In this document: positions 48,941 to 60,490 of the stretch, piece by piece
Numbering within the stretch: position 1 is the first letter of the stretch
Layout of the letters: every line of letters starts with the position of its first letter
Assembly: GCA_029465975.1 (NCBI GenBank)
Contig: CM055754.1
Location: 5,901,604-5,965,603 of the forward strand
Source: Dallia pectoralis
Lineage: Eukaryota > Chordata > Actinopteri > Esociformes > Umbridae
Direction: 5' to 3'
DNA length: 64,000 nt
Position numbers and translations under genes: made by a program
Notes under the pieces: model-generated
What the model saw: only the letters and a program-made list of their open reading frames with translations
Told to the model about the DNA's origin: nothing
Database searches by the model: none

Positions 48941-49021
48941 GACCGGTGCCTGGGCCTGACCGGACGAGGGGTGGGGTCTGACCGGGGGCGGGGCCTGACC
49001 GGACGAGGGGTGGGGTCAGAT
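48941..49021. repeat. G-rich duplicated unit with quadruplex-type motif
   Basis: CTGACCGGACGAGGGGTGGGG occurs twice, separated by a GGGGGCGGGG variant. The run at 48968-48993 has four G4 blocks with loops of 1, 7 and 1 bases. Confidence 0.85.
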
Positions 49022-50661
49022 CACATAAAAATAAATTGGGCCACCACTGGTAAAATATAGCGCTGCATGGTTAATGTACTGGTAAAGCAAATATTTTAGT
49101 TTTAATGCTTCCGTCGTTCTTGTTAAGGACAACGTAATCATGTACATTAGCAAAGATTCAGGGCATGTCTCTCAAAACGGATCTATTTCATACAAGTATA
49201 AGTCCGTTGGGATCCAGGCAAACATCATAGAATAGAGAAAATGTGCACAATAACAGAAAGGTATGACCCACACTTGAGTTCTCTCAAATATTGCATACAT
49301 TCGCTCACACCCCCTATCGCCATTTACAGGAACAAACACATCCAATAAGGCCACTTCCAATGCAGTCCTCTCACATCGATACCCACGCCCGGCAGCAATG
49401 TCATAGCAAAACAATGAGGCCATTGTTATGGCTCAAAGCACCTTGAGTTCCTGCGCCCTGTAAGCCTAGGTGTTTGCCTGCCCGTAGGAGCGCCAACTTG
49501 AGGGCGTGGACGGTACGCGGTTACAAAAGGTGCCACAAATTGATATTTACCCAACATAATTGATGGGGATTCAGGCAGGTCGGGTTAGAACGCCATTGGC
49601 TGGCTATATTTGGAGCTAGGACAGAGCTACAAGATTAGCCACCGTTAGACAGACATGTTTCAGCCTGTCCCTCGCCTGGGCAGTTGGCTAGATCGCACTC
49701 GTTACTTTGGACCTGTCTGGATCTGCTCGTCCCAGTATGCGCTTCAAATTCAAACCCTCTGGAACCCCATGACCTCATTCTCACATCGCTAGCTTTGCTT
49801 ATCCGCTTGCGTGCATTTGATATGGACTCCAGTTATATGGCACGACCGAGAACGTAATGGCAAAGTATGACACAAATTACAAGGTTATACCCTCTCTTTC
49901 CTGGCAACACTATAATAACACAGATTTCTGTGTGCTCAGTGGAATTTTAACTTAACTGGTATTTCCCAGTAGCTGCTATCAGCAAATATATTTTCTAGGA
50001 ACTAGGTAGTACACTGGGACACACCCATGTGCTACTCTGCTTGACTGCATACCACCTGCACAACGGAGCTGCCTTATTTGCTAAAGGTACAGCTCTCTTG
50101 TAGGTAGGACCACAACGTATTCAGCTGTTCTCACTGGAAGACAAATGGATTTATTGTCCAAGTTGAGTGCCACCTTCAGGGGGCAAAGTTGAAACGCGTA
50201 TCAACGTCTAGCCATTGGTTAATCGAATTCCAAGGGAATCGTATCAAGGTTTGACAAATCCACAGACGTCACGGGTTTGTATTGACACGTGGGCGGAATC
50301 GTTTGAAATGGCAATGAAAGCGAACTGACTTCTATAGTGTTGCGATGGTTTTTATGCCGTTTGCGAAGACGTCAACGATCTTCACCTGCATAATCAATGC
50401 ACACACCTTTCGAAAACCTCGTTCTTTCTCACTTAATCAAACGTTGGGCACGATACACACGACACAGTTGTCTGCCTGAACAGGACGGCAGAACTTTGGA
50501 TAAACCAACCCCATGTGACATTTACCCCTTTGATTTTCTAAATACTTTTCCCGTACATAATTTACATATTACAACATTGTGCTTGAAGGTGCATCATGTT
50601 TTGTAACCTTTGAAAGGCAGATCCATTAGCTTATCAATAGCTTCCTAACTGAGCTGTTCAC
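49022..50661. other. unique intron sequence
   Basis: No exon, transposon or array recognised. Confidence 0.45.
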
Positions 50662-50785
50662 AACACACACTCAGACCACACACACACGCACACTGCACAC
50701 TCAGACCACACACGCACAACGCACACTCAGACCAGAAACACACACACACCGCACACTCAGACCACACACCTCACACTGCATACGG
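50662..50785. repeat. CACACTCAGACCACACAC repeat
   Basis: Four imperfect copies of about 33 bp, each containing CACACTCAGACCA followed by a CA run. Confidence 0.88.
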
Positions 50786-50899
50786 AGCAAATGGGGAGGT
50801 GCGGGCAGCAGGTGCACATGATGTTAAACACCAAATTCCTACACACCAAAACTTACGGCCACGCCCTTTGTTTGCCTAAACGGTCCTCTGGAGTTCTCT

Positions 50900-51260
50900 G
50901 TGCGTCGCTCACGTGTCTCCTCTCAGTCGTCACTCTTGCTCACTCAGCCGTATGCTTCCCCGAGATTAATTAACCTTGATTAATTAATCCAATTAGTTAA
51001 CGCGTTGCTCGATTGTGAGCGGCGGCTTGCACGCGAGAACTGTCCACTGCTCAATCTGCGGAGAACTTGATGAAGACGAGGAGCTGAAGACGAGGCGGTG
51101 AGGATGAGGAGGCGTGCACTAATTGGCTTTGATAATGGGAGTGCGTTTCTGAAGGTCACGCATCCCTCGTTTGCATCCTAAATGTCAATTAAGTCGGGGA
51201 ATGGCATCTGGGTGAGGCACTGACGTTCATGTGAAGTGGAGCCGGGGGAACATTGGGGTC
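50900..51260. promoter_or_regulatory. candidate regulatory block with clustered TAAT cores
   Basis: gagattaattaaccttgatt directly followed by aattaatccaattagttaac gives at least six ATTA/TAAT cores within about 40 bp (50964-51003). Further right are GC-balanced sequence and a TTTGATAATGG word. This resembles developmental enhancer sequence; conservation is untested. Confidence 0.3.
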
Positions 51261-51429
51261 ACGACACGAGGCAGCTGACACGTGAGACTCGCCGCAGTCC
51301 CGGGCTCCACATTAAAGGCAGAAATGAAAAAATAAGAGACAGGCAAACATGAAACTTTGAGCACTTTGCGCACCTGGTGGTGACCCCGAAACCGCACAAG
51401 CAGCCCACATGGACATAACTGCAAGTGCT

Positions 51430-52240
51430 CGGGCTTAACAGGTGACTGGGTTTGCGGCTCGCCCCTGCAATTTAAAAGATGCTGTCATGGCTGAGGATTA
51501 CGGGGCGGCGGTGACATCATCGTTTCTACTGCGACTTCCGGCCTTACTTTGCCCGCTTGAGGCGTGTCCTGTTGGTTTGTGGGACGAGAGTAAACACAGC
51601 GCATTAGAGGCCGACAGGTTGCAGAACAGGTGCAGCTGCGTGATGTCTTGTGGAAATCTCCTTTCGTTTCCTCGTCGTGTCTCTTTCTCTCTGCAGACAG
51701 GAACACCTGTAGCAGGGCTCCAGATGTTGAACCACCTGGCTATCATTACGCGGATCTTCCAAAAGCCGGGTGGCTTACGAGATTAAACACCAGACCTCCA
51801 AATCGCAATGGCCTGTGAAGTAGAAGGAACAAACAATACTGACCCCCAGTCGGCGGGTGGCAAATGCCAGGTAATCTTCCAATAGGCCGGTATTCATTAG
51901 CAAAAGCATTTGTGCACCAAACACTGCCGTCCACCGAATAACTGGATAATTAGCCATTGAGGGATTTGCTTTTAACAGTCCCCTATTGGGTGGTTTATGC
52001 CGCGGTCACCCTGGCAACCACGTTAAAACACTGACATTAAGATCGCCCGGGCCAGACGTCATGGAACACCTACACACAGCTCCCTGCATCACTTTTGCAA
52101 TTCGATCCACCGTCTTGCAACAGCCTGAGACAGGAACTTCGTACGGCTGCGTCAGCAAATCGGCCGAATGTTTCCTGCCTGCTGCTCTCTGCTGTGTTCC
52201 TCGTAATCTGGGTCTAATCAATCGCAGACAGTAAACTTGC
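51430..52240. promoter_or_regulatory. candidate regulatory block with RFX X-box
   Basis: GGTCACCCTGGCAACC at 52004-52019 fits the X-box consensus GTNRCC-N(0-3)-RGYAAC of RFX factors (established motif). The surroundings hold no exon. The 114-codon frame at 51442-51786 has no recognisable domain. Confidence 0.35.
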
Positions 52241-53017
52241 CGCTGTTGCGAGAAATATGTGGGTTCTACGGGAAAAAACTAAATCTGTCTGGAATGATGG
52301 ACTTTAATGTTATTAGGAAATTTGTACTGGCTACTTAAAACCGGTAGCCCGTCACCGGCCCAGAGTGACTTCAGCCAAACAAAGCATAGAAAACCTTTTG
52401 GGATTTGAAACAAATGCAAACACCCTCGTGTTATTCATGTAGTGATTACACTTTCCACAAGTTTATTTTCAACTAGAACATGTAGACCAGCGGGTACGTC
52501 TCTCCCAAATGGACACTTGATTTAATTAGTCAAGAGCGACATGATTATCAGACTTGGTTAATTGAAACTGCGGTGCCATGGGTAGGGTAGAAAAAACATC
52601 AAACGTTTCAGGGAGACGGTGGGTGCAATCACTCAGTCACCGTGGAACCCTGGATGTTACAATGGGGAGTTAATGCAACTAATTGTGGATGTGAGCTTGC
52701 CCCAGGTACGTCGGTCTTCAAACTAATTTCAAATTACTCTTAAGGCACTCAGTCAAATCACTCATAAGCCCTACTGAGTGACCCCCACTGTCCATCCTCT
52801 CTCTCCCGTTTTTGTTTGTTTGCGACGGCTGTTATTCTGACATTTATTTCCAACTTTAAATGCAGTCCACCTATAATTTAAACCTCTTAAACTGCTAGAT
52901 AATTGTTTCTCTGTGTCCCAGCAATGAATGGCCTTTCCAGGGATTTTTGTTGTTCGCCGCATTTAATGCCTAAGTGGAAATATCCTATTCGGGAAACGTG
53001 CTCTGTAGCTAAATGCC
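52241..53017. other. unique intron sequence
   Basis: No exon or repeat recognised before the 40-bp array starts. Confidence 0.45.
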
Positions 53018-53911
53018 AGGTGGCTGTAGTTGACAAAGATGTCCCCGGTCAGATCAGAGGTGGATGTAGTTGACAGACATGTCCCCAGTCAGATCAGAGG
53101 TGGATGTAGTTGACAGACATGTCCCCAGTCAGATCAGAGGTGGATGTAGTTGACAGACATGTCCCCAGTCAGATCAGAGGTGGATGTAGTTGACAGATAT
53201 GTCCCGGTCAGATCAGAGGTGGCTGTAGTTGACAAAGATGTCCCCGGTCAGATCAGAGGTGGATGTAGTTGACAGACATGTCCCCAGTCAGATCAGAGGT
53301 GGATGTAGTTGACAGACATGTCCCCAGTCAGATCAGAGGTGGATGTAGTTGACAGATATGTCCCCGGTCAGATCAGAGGTGGCTGTAGTTGACAAAGATG
53401 TCCCCAGTCAGATCAGAGGTGGATGTAGTTGACAGACATGTCCCCAGTCAGATCAGAGGTGGATGTAGTTGACAGACATGTCCCCAGTCAGATCAGAGGT
53501 GGATGTAGTTGACAGATATGTCCCCAGTCAGATTAGAGGTGGATGTAGTTGACAGATATGTCCCGGTCAGATCAGAGGTGGATGTAGTTGACAGACATGT
53601 CCCCAGTCAGATCAGAGGTGGATGTAGTTGACAGACATGTCCCCAGTCAGATCAGAGGTGGATGTAGTTGACAGACATGTCCCCAGTCAGATTAGAGGTG
53701 GATGTAGTTGACAGATATGTCCCCGGTCAGATCAGAGGTGGATGTAGTTGACAGATATGTCCCGGTCAGATCAGAGGTGGATGTAGTTGACAGACATGTC
53801 CCCGGTCAGATCAGAGGTGGATGTAGTTGACAGACATGTCCCCAGTCAGATCAGAGGTGGATGTAGTTGACAGACATGTCCCCAGTCAGATTAGAGGTGG
53901 ATGTAGTTGAC
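53018..53911. repeat. 40-bp minisatellite, about 22 copies, with higher-order pattern
   Basis: The unit AGGTGGATGTAGTTGACAGA + CATGTCCCCAGTCAGATC is 40 bp (39 bp in CCCGG variants). Three unit types are visible: GGCTG..ACAAAGATG, GGATG..ACAGACATG and GGATG..ACAGATATG. Their order repeats as A-B-B(-B)-C in the left half. Confidence 0.98.
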
Positions 53912-56673
53912 CATTCCATTCAAAGGCCATTTCAGAGAGAAACGTGACGGTTTCTTCCTGTTTCTTGGATAAACGAGTTACAACTTTGATTCGTTGTGCA
54001 TCAAACAGTCCTCAGTTGTCATGACGCGTCTAAGAGAGAAGCACAGAATGAGCAGTCGGCTTCACGTAAAACTGGAGGGAAAGTGATGTGGCTCAAAAGG
54101 AAAGTGATACGAAACTAATCACATTATATACACACACGCAACACATACGATATTGCAGCTGAATTAATGAGATGTAGTCACAGAAGTCATTAAAACAATA
54201 TGTTAAGATATTTCCGAAAGAAAAAAAGTGAAACAGGACTGTTTATCACAGTTATGCTGCTATTTGACTAAAACATTTCAGAAGACGCAAAACTTTAAAC
54301 TTCTCTTAGGTGAAAAGATCTAATCATTCTCATAATGTGCAGTGAGAAAGCATCTGGAGAGGGGCTGCATGGGAAGACCTTAAAAATATAGATTTCCCAG
54401 GGTTATTTCATAATTGTCCACCTTGAATACACACATTAGATACAGATATATAATGAATGTCTAACCCCTGTGTACAAGGTCTTTAATTTCACCCTCCTTG
54501 GTTGTTTAAAGGTTTTGTTTCCGAGAGGAGTCATCTGTCCTAGCCAGCTGTGGAAGTAGTCGAGGTCACGCTTGTGAGATGGCACCACAGAATAGGAAAG
54601 ATCTGTCTCACAACATGAACCCGAGCCAAAGTTAACTAACTATAACGTGCCCTAATAAAAAGTCGATACGTCTGAAGACAGTGGAGGCCCTGAAACGCGA
54701 GCAAAACTTGAGAAAGACGTGATCCGATGGACAGCTGATGCCACTGTTTGGCACTTCTACCTGCTGTCAGTCCAATTTCAGAAGGACAGGCAGAGAGAGA
54801 GAGCGAGAGAGCGAGGCGGAAAACAGCGAGAGATAAAAAGAGAAAAACACACGGAGAGCCTTACAGGAGTAACCTGCAATTATTTTATAGCTCTTAAGAT
54901 TCCTGAGCTCTTAGTCACTGTTTACCGGCGAAGGGAACGACGAGGCCGCAAATTAGAACCACTCGCTGGTGCATCAAATGTTCGCCAGTCACGCACAGGC
55001 CTGGGATCACTCTCCTAAAGGGTACCGCACCGAGGCGATTAGAAACCCGGGGAACACAGACAATAGGACATGGTGGGCATAAGTACTGTCAGCACCACCT
55101 CAGGGATTATATCACAGCAGCTTCTGCCCCAACGCCACCCTGTTCGGTCGGGACAAGTCTTCAGAATTCCCCCGTGCCAGTGGGAGAAAGGCACAACGCA
55201 CGGACACACGTGAACGACGGGCTTAATCCGAACATCTTCCCGTGTGTTCTTTCTAGCCCGGCACCAGCCTGGTAGCGGCAACGGTAGAACCGACCGCTAC
55301 GGTCGTGCGGCCTGGTGTCACTCCAAACACAATGACAGACCGTCGTTCAACACAAAGCTGTGATCCTTTAACTGTAACGCTAGAATATGCGGTAGAGTCA
55401 AGGCCAAAGGCCTTTAAAAAGAACCAAACCACAGGAACCATTACAGCCTTGTGCATGAAAACAGGGCAGGGATGGGTAAGAGAGGAATAAATAGATAGAG
55501 AGAAAGACAAGACAATAGAGAGAGCGAGAGATAGAGAGAGAGAGAGCAACGGCAGCTCTAATGGCCGGCTGTGTGAGGTTAGCTAAATACACCCTTAATG
55601 GAGCTGTAATGAAGGGGCTTGAAAGCACAGTGGATGATGTCACTGACAAAACCTGATTCTCAACAACCTTGTCGCATCCAGTTGTCCGCGAGGTAGATAA
55701 CGTGATAATGTGTGTGTGTGTGTGTCTACCAGTGACCACTAAGTGTACGAATCACGGTTGTTTTCGAGAGGGACAGAGAATTGCCCCATACTGTCAAGGC
55801 CACGACTTCTCCAAAAAGCCAACTGCTGCACCGACAGGGACGTCAAGGCGACAAACCGCAGCAACAAAGGAAAGGCCAGGATGCGGATGGGGCAAGGAAG
55901 CCGTGTTGCAACAGGATAAGAAAAAGGTAACTGCGGTGAAGCCCGGCACAAACTCAAAACCATCCCTCCGATTGGCCGGAAGAGGGGAACATTCGGAACG
56001 ATCACACCCAGCGATCACAGTACGAAACCTTAAGAGACACGTCAATGCTAAACTGCACCCTGAGATAGAAGACTCGCCCTGAGGATAATTCTCCAGTGTA
56101 GTTCAACACATAAATGCCATTGTGGCATTCTCCCCCTCTTTAATCTGGGCTTTGAGCAGAAAGAGGTGTTGGGGAGGGGTTCGGGGGCGTTTTCAGGTGC
56201 AGATAAGGCCTGCTGCAGTTACACACACGCACACGCACACACACTAAAAGAGAATTGACTGTGTCTTATTGTGCAGTGTGAAAGAGGGGTATTTACAGAT
56301 TTAACTTTGAGTCCAGGTTTTGGACGATGCCCTGTTCCTTCCTCCGTTCCTACATCCCACTCAATGTTCTGCTTAGAACATGAATAAAGCCTCAGCAACT
56401 TCCCTATACAGACACAGTATCTGCAGGTATTACAAAGACCAGACTGTGAGACCGGCAAAAACTGCATGTAACAAAACAGGTTTAATGCAACACTATTCAC
56501 TTTAGACGGACTTGAGCCGCGTTCAGTAAGCATTCAGTAAGTGCCAGACATTTCAGTTGGGATTTCAGTTGGAAAATAAACAGTCCAGAATGTAACAATG
56601 AAAGATGGGAAAAGATTAAGACTCACTGTGGCATTTGTGAAAACTGCCAATGACATTTTTTATTCCTGCACTA
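53912..56673. other. intron sequence, no gene seen
   Basis: Small GA runs at 54790-54845 and 55495-55547, a short GT run at 55709-55724 and a CA run at 56220-56243. Open frames up to 137 codons (55669-56082) show no known motif. Confidence 0.4.
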
Positions 56674-57119
56674 CAGCACCATGCAAAAGTCTTAGGCCAC
56701 AAAAGAAAATTGTTTAACAACATTTATCTGGATCGCAGTAAGTGGCTATTGATTTACACAATAACTCAGGTCAGTGCGTGGCAGAATGTTCTATAACACT
56801 TCTGTTGACCTTGGCAGCTTTTTGTTCATTTCCCAGTAATCTCTCACTTTATGCAGATTACTTCCCCTCCAATAAAGTTGTAATTGTCTTTGCAGCGTGT
56901 TTGGGATCATTATTATGCTGAATGATATAGGCAATGAGTCATAAATGTAAATAATTATTAGAACCAGGAGAGAATGGGGGAGGGCCATGCATCTATTTTT
57001 CCGGTCAATAAGAGGGCTTTGTATTAAAATAAATTGTTCAGGGAAGGTCATCTTTCACTTGTATTTTCACATCACAAAAACCTAGCATTTTGGGGAGTGA
57101 GTAGACTTTTTATCCACTG
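56674..57119. mobile_element. Tc1-like transposon remnant with mismatched ends
   Basis: The left end after TA is CAGCACCATGCAAAAGTCTT, typical of one Tc1-like family. The right end is GTAGACTTTTTATCCACTG followed by TA, typical of another. The region before it (ttcacatcacaaaaacctag) matches the MITE at 33088-33198. A short internal stretch (gtttgggatcattattatgc) resembles antisense transposase. Confidence 0.55.
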
Positions 57120-60100
57120 TACATCCTTTTATTTGCTTCTTATTTAAGGCCAGACACCAGTCAAATTGTATTTTTGTGTTACTTTACTAAAATCAGAATA
57201 AAACTTTGTTTTTTATATGCAAATGATATATTTTCTCATTAAATATGCGCTGATTTGAATAGCACATAAATCCATATTCAGATGTTTTATTTTTGATTTA
57301 TTCTGACAATATACTAAATGGGTTAAAAGGGTTTAGCAAAAGAAAACTCCTATGTGAGACTTTTTCCCCCCTACATATTTACAATTAAATTACCACATGA
57401 AATGACATTTTTGAAAGATACTCAAAAAATCCACTGCAAATGTCTTGCTTGAAGACCTAAGAAACAGTGTATAAATAATTAGGACCTGACTGCTTTGTTA
57501 GGGTGAGGGAAATGACATGTCAGTTTGAGAAAACGTCTGTTAAAGATTAGCAAACACAAAAAAATCACACCTAGTCTAGAAAGAAATACTGTTTGTCACA
57601 TGAACACATCTCTTATAGATATTATCGACATTAATTTTGATACGACATCAGATACATCTTAGAAAACACTAATACATCATATTTACACATATTTAGCAAT
57701 AGAATGTACATGCAAAATACTCTGTTTATGGCAAATCGAATCTTCAAGATATTACCACATACGAAAACGGGTAAATTTTGCAACAGTTCACTAATCAGCT
57801 TTGCCTGCCATGCATGTTACACAATCTGTTAGTGCCTGTAGATATTCTTCACAGAGTCATGGGACCTACACCTACGGTTGGCACACTCTGCAAACGCTTT
57901 ATCCGCTCGCACTAGATCTGTGTCTGGGCGGATCCTGGCTATTGTTTATGCCTCGCCTGTACCCGAACCAAGATGACGAGCACCTGTTGCCAGACCCACT
58001 CATAGTTCACACAAGGCGTAACGGAGGTAAAAGAAAACAGAATTATTGCACGAGACCCTCCTGTTGCGTCTCAACCACCAGCAGACACATTACTGTCCAA
58101 TAATGCTAATGGTTCCTCTCCCGAACATTATGAACATTAGGGTAGACTGACTGCTGCTAAAGATCATCAAAATGGTCCCCCCGCCATAGATGCCGTCAGC
58201 CAAGTCCAAAACACCCAATCACAACGCCATCAATGGAAAAGGATATACTTAAAATGCCAAACATAGAGGGGAGGCGTGTGTGTGTGCGAGTGTGGGTGTG
58301 TGTAGGGGGACAGTTGGAAAGACTTAAAAATGTGACCCACTTGCAAGCGTCCATTGAATTGGCCATTTCGACAGCAGTGTAAAAGTAAAAAAAGATTAGC
58401 AACCTCCAGCCTCTGGAATGCTGACACTTTAAGGACAATATTCCCAGCCAGCACTTCTCCAAAGACATTCCATGTTTTCCCCCGTGTCGTATGCTATGAA
58501 ACAAGACGGCGCCGACATGAGCGTGACACACTCGCGTCGATATGGGCTAGGTGACGAGTGGGTCCAGCGATTGGGCTTGAAGGGAAGTACCTGGTCTGCA
58601 ACAATGTTAAGTTACGAGGCACCTGTCAAATTGAGGGTAAACCCAGGGTTTCCCTGCAGAACATTCAGCGGAACATTGCCCACAGATCACAATTCAGTTC
58701 CAATGGTCACATGCCCATTTTAGCATTTTGACTGCGTACCGGGGTCATTGTGGGGTCATTGTGGGGTCATTCCCGGGGTCATCCCCAGGCACTATGACCA
58801 GTCAGCGGCTACACAGCTCCATACAATACAAAGTCGTTCATGTCTTTACTCGTGTCCATCTCTCCGGTATCCAATACATTGACTACAAAAACTGATTGTT
58901 TAACAACCATCCTATCTAACCAGACCTTGACAGGAGACTTTCAACATTACTCGCTTCACTTGTGAGAGGTGATTCTGCATTGGCTCCAGCGTGTATGCAA
59001 TCAACCAAGTAGACGTAAGGAACTTGTACATATCGGAGATTGTTAATATTTCACTACAGAACCCCCGCATGCATAAATCAAAGACAAAAATGAATTCCTG
59101 TGACGGACACGTCTGTCGTTCACTAATGGTAACTATTGAGTCAGATAAATTGATTGAAGTACATTTCAATCAGTGCAAGGTTAGGACAACTGCGCTTAAA
59201 AGATGCTAATGAGAAATTGGGAATTAAATTGTGGAAAACACAAGGTTGGTTTCGTAGAAAGAGATGAACATTTGACAAAAGGGTTAATGTTCTAGTGACA
59301 TTTACTGCTGTGTTGCTGTTCGCCCCAAAGCAATAACCACGGAAAAACACAGATGTGTTAATTAAAACATTTTGTTAGGCTGTGTTTTTTTGGGCATCTA
59401 GAATTTGTTAAGTATTATGAAAATATAATAATGAATACAAATTAGACAGATTATTCTGAAAAGGAGAAGCCAATTTGATTCTCATTTTTGACTGCATTAA
59501 AGAAAGTCCAGAGGAATAACAATTGTCTACGCTGCAGTGAGGAAAAATGTGTTTCATGAAAGGTATTTAATGGCCCGGTAATTGAACAAGTGCATTAAAT
59601 TAATCATGCAAAATCAAAGTTTTGTAATATTATATGTTCTACAACTTCCCAATAATGCTCTAGTTGGATCGTGCCGCAATTCAAACTGCTAATTGTATGT
59701 TACATTCTCTTCCATTGACGCTATATTGAATTTAGGGATTGTGCTGTGAACTCAACTGAACCAGGATCTGTTGGATGTGCCAATGTTTTGACACAATACT
59801 GTCCAGTGTTGTAAATCACATGCTCACTGGAGAAGCTGAAAATTGTTATTAGTTAATAGTTCTGGTCCCCATTGATGTTGTCTACTTATATATTAATACA
59901 CTGACAGACGGCATAAGGAAGAAGTATTAAAAGGTAAACAGTAGCTTGGAAGTGAGCCCATTCTCCTGGCCAATACCCACGATTGAGCTGGCGCTCGCCG
60001 GCGTACCACAAGGAGTACCAGTAGCACGACAACACCAGGCAAACCTGTCCGAAATCATATCAATCTACTCCGATGGCACACCTCAAACTCAGGCTGTAGT

Positions 60101-60154
60101 TTTTCGCGGTGAAAAAAACGTGTTCTTGTATAGTTACTTTATGTCACTAGCCTA
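57120..60154. other. AT-rich intron sequence, no gene seen
   Basis: Mostly AT-rich unique DNA. 59500-59640 (ggtatttaatggcccggtaa, gcattaaattaatcatgc) may be a conserved element. A GGGGTCATTG word repeats at 58740-58785. Confidence 0.4.
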
Positions 60155-60490
60155 ATGTAGGAGGATATTGTCTCCAATCAAGCTCGTCCACAGGGAATGG
60201 CATGGCGTTGCAGCGGCAGTCGTCCTTATTTAAGAAGTCTTTAGGCCAGTCAAATCACGTACTTTACCTCCACCGGTGCACCTCACGGTCTCCACCATGC
60301 TTGATACGTGACGTCAAGGACACCACCAGCATCTTTTCAATTGGTCCGTCACATTTCGTCTTCTAAACACTGTCCGCAGCGTTTTCCAAACTTCCTCTGT
60401 CCAGTGTCTTGTGGCCATCTTAATGTTCTCCTTTTAAGATTGTATTCTATTTAAGAGATATTGCTTTTACTTTGCAACTCAGCCTAGCAG
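60155..60490 (-). mobile_element. decayed Tc1-like transposase fragment, minus strand
   Basis: ccacagggaatggcatggcg, tctccaccatgcttga, caccaccagcatcttttcaa and cttcctctgtccagtg are antisense transposase segments of the same family as 1575-2160. Internal deletions and no intact frame. Confidence 0.78.

Noticed and set aside
55669..56082. 137-codon plus-strand frame
   Set aside because: Starts in a GT run, with no domain and an overlapping opposite-strand frame of similar length.
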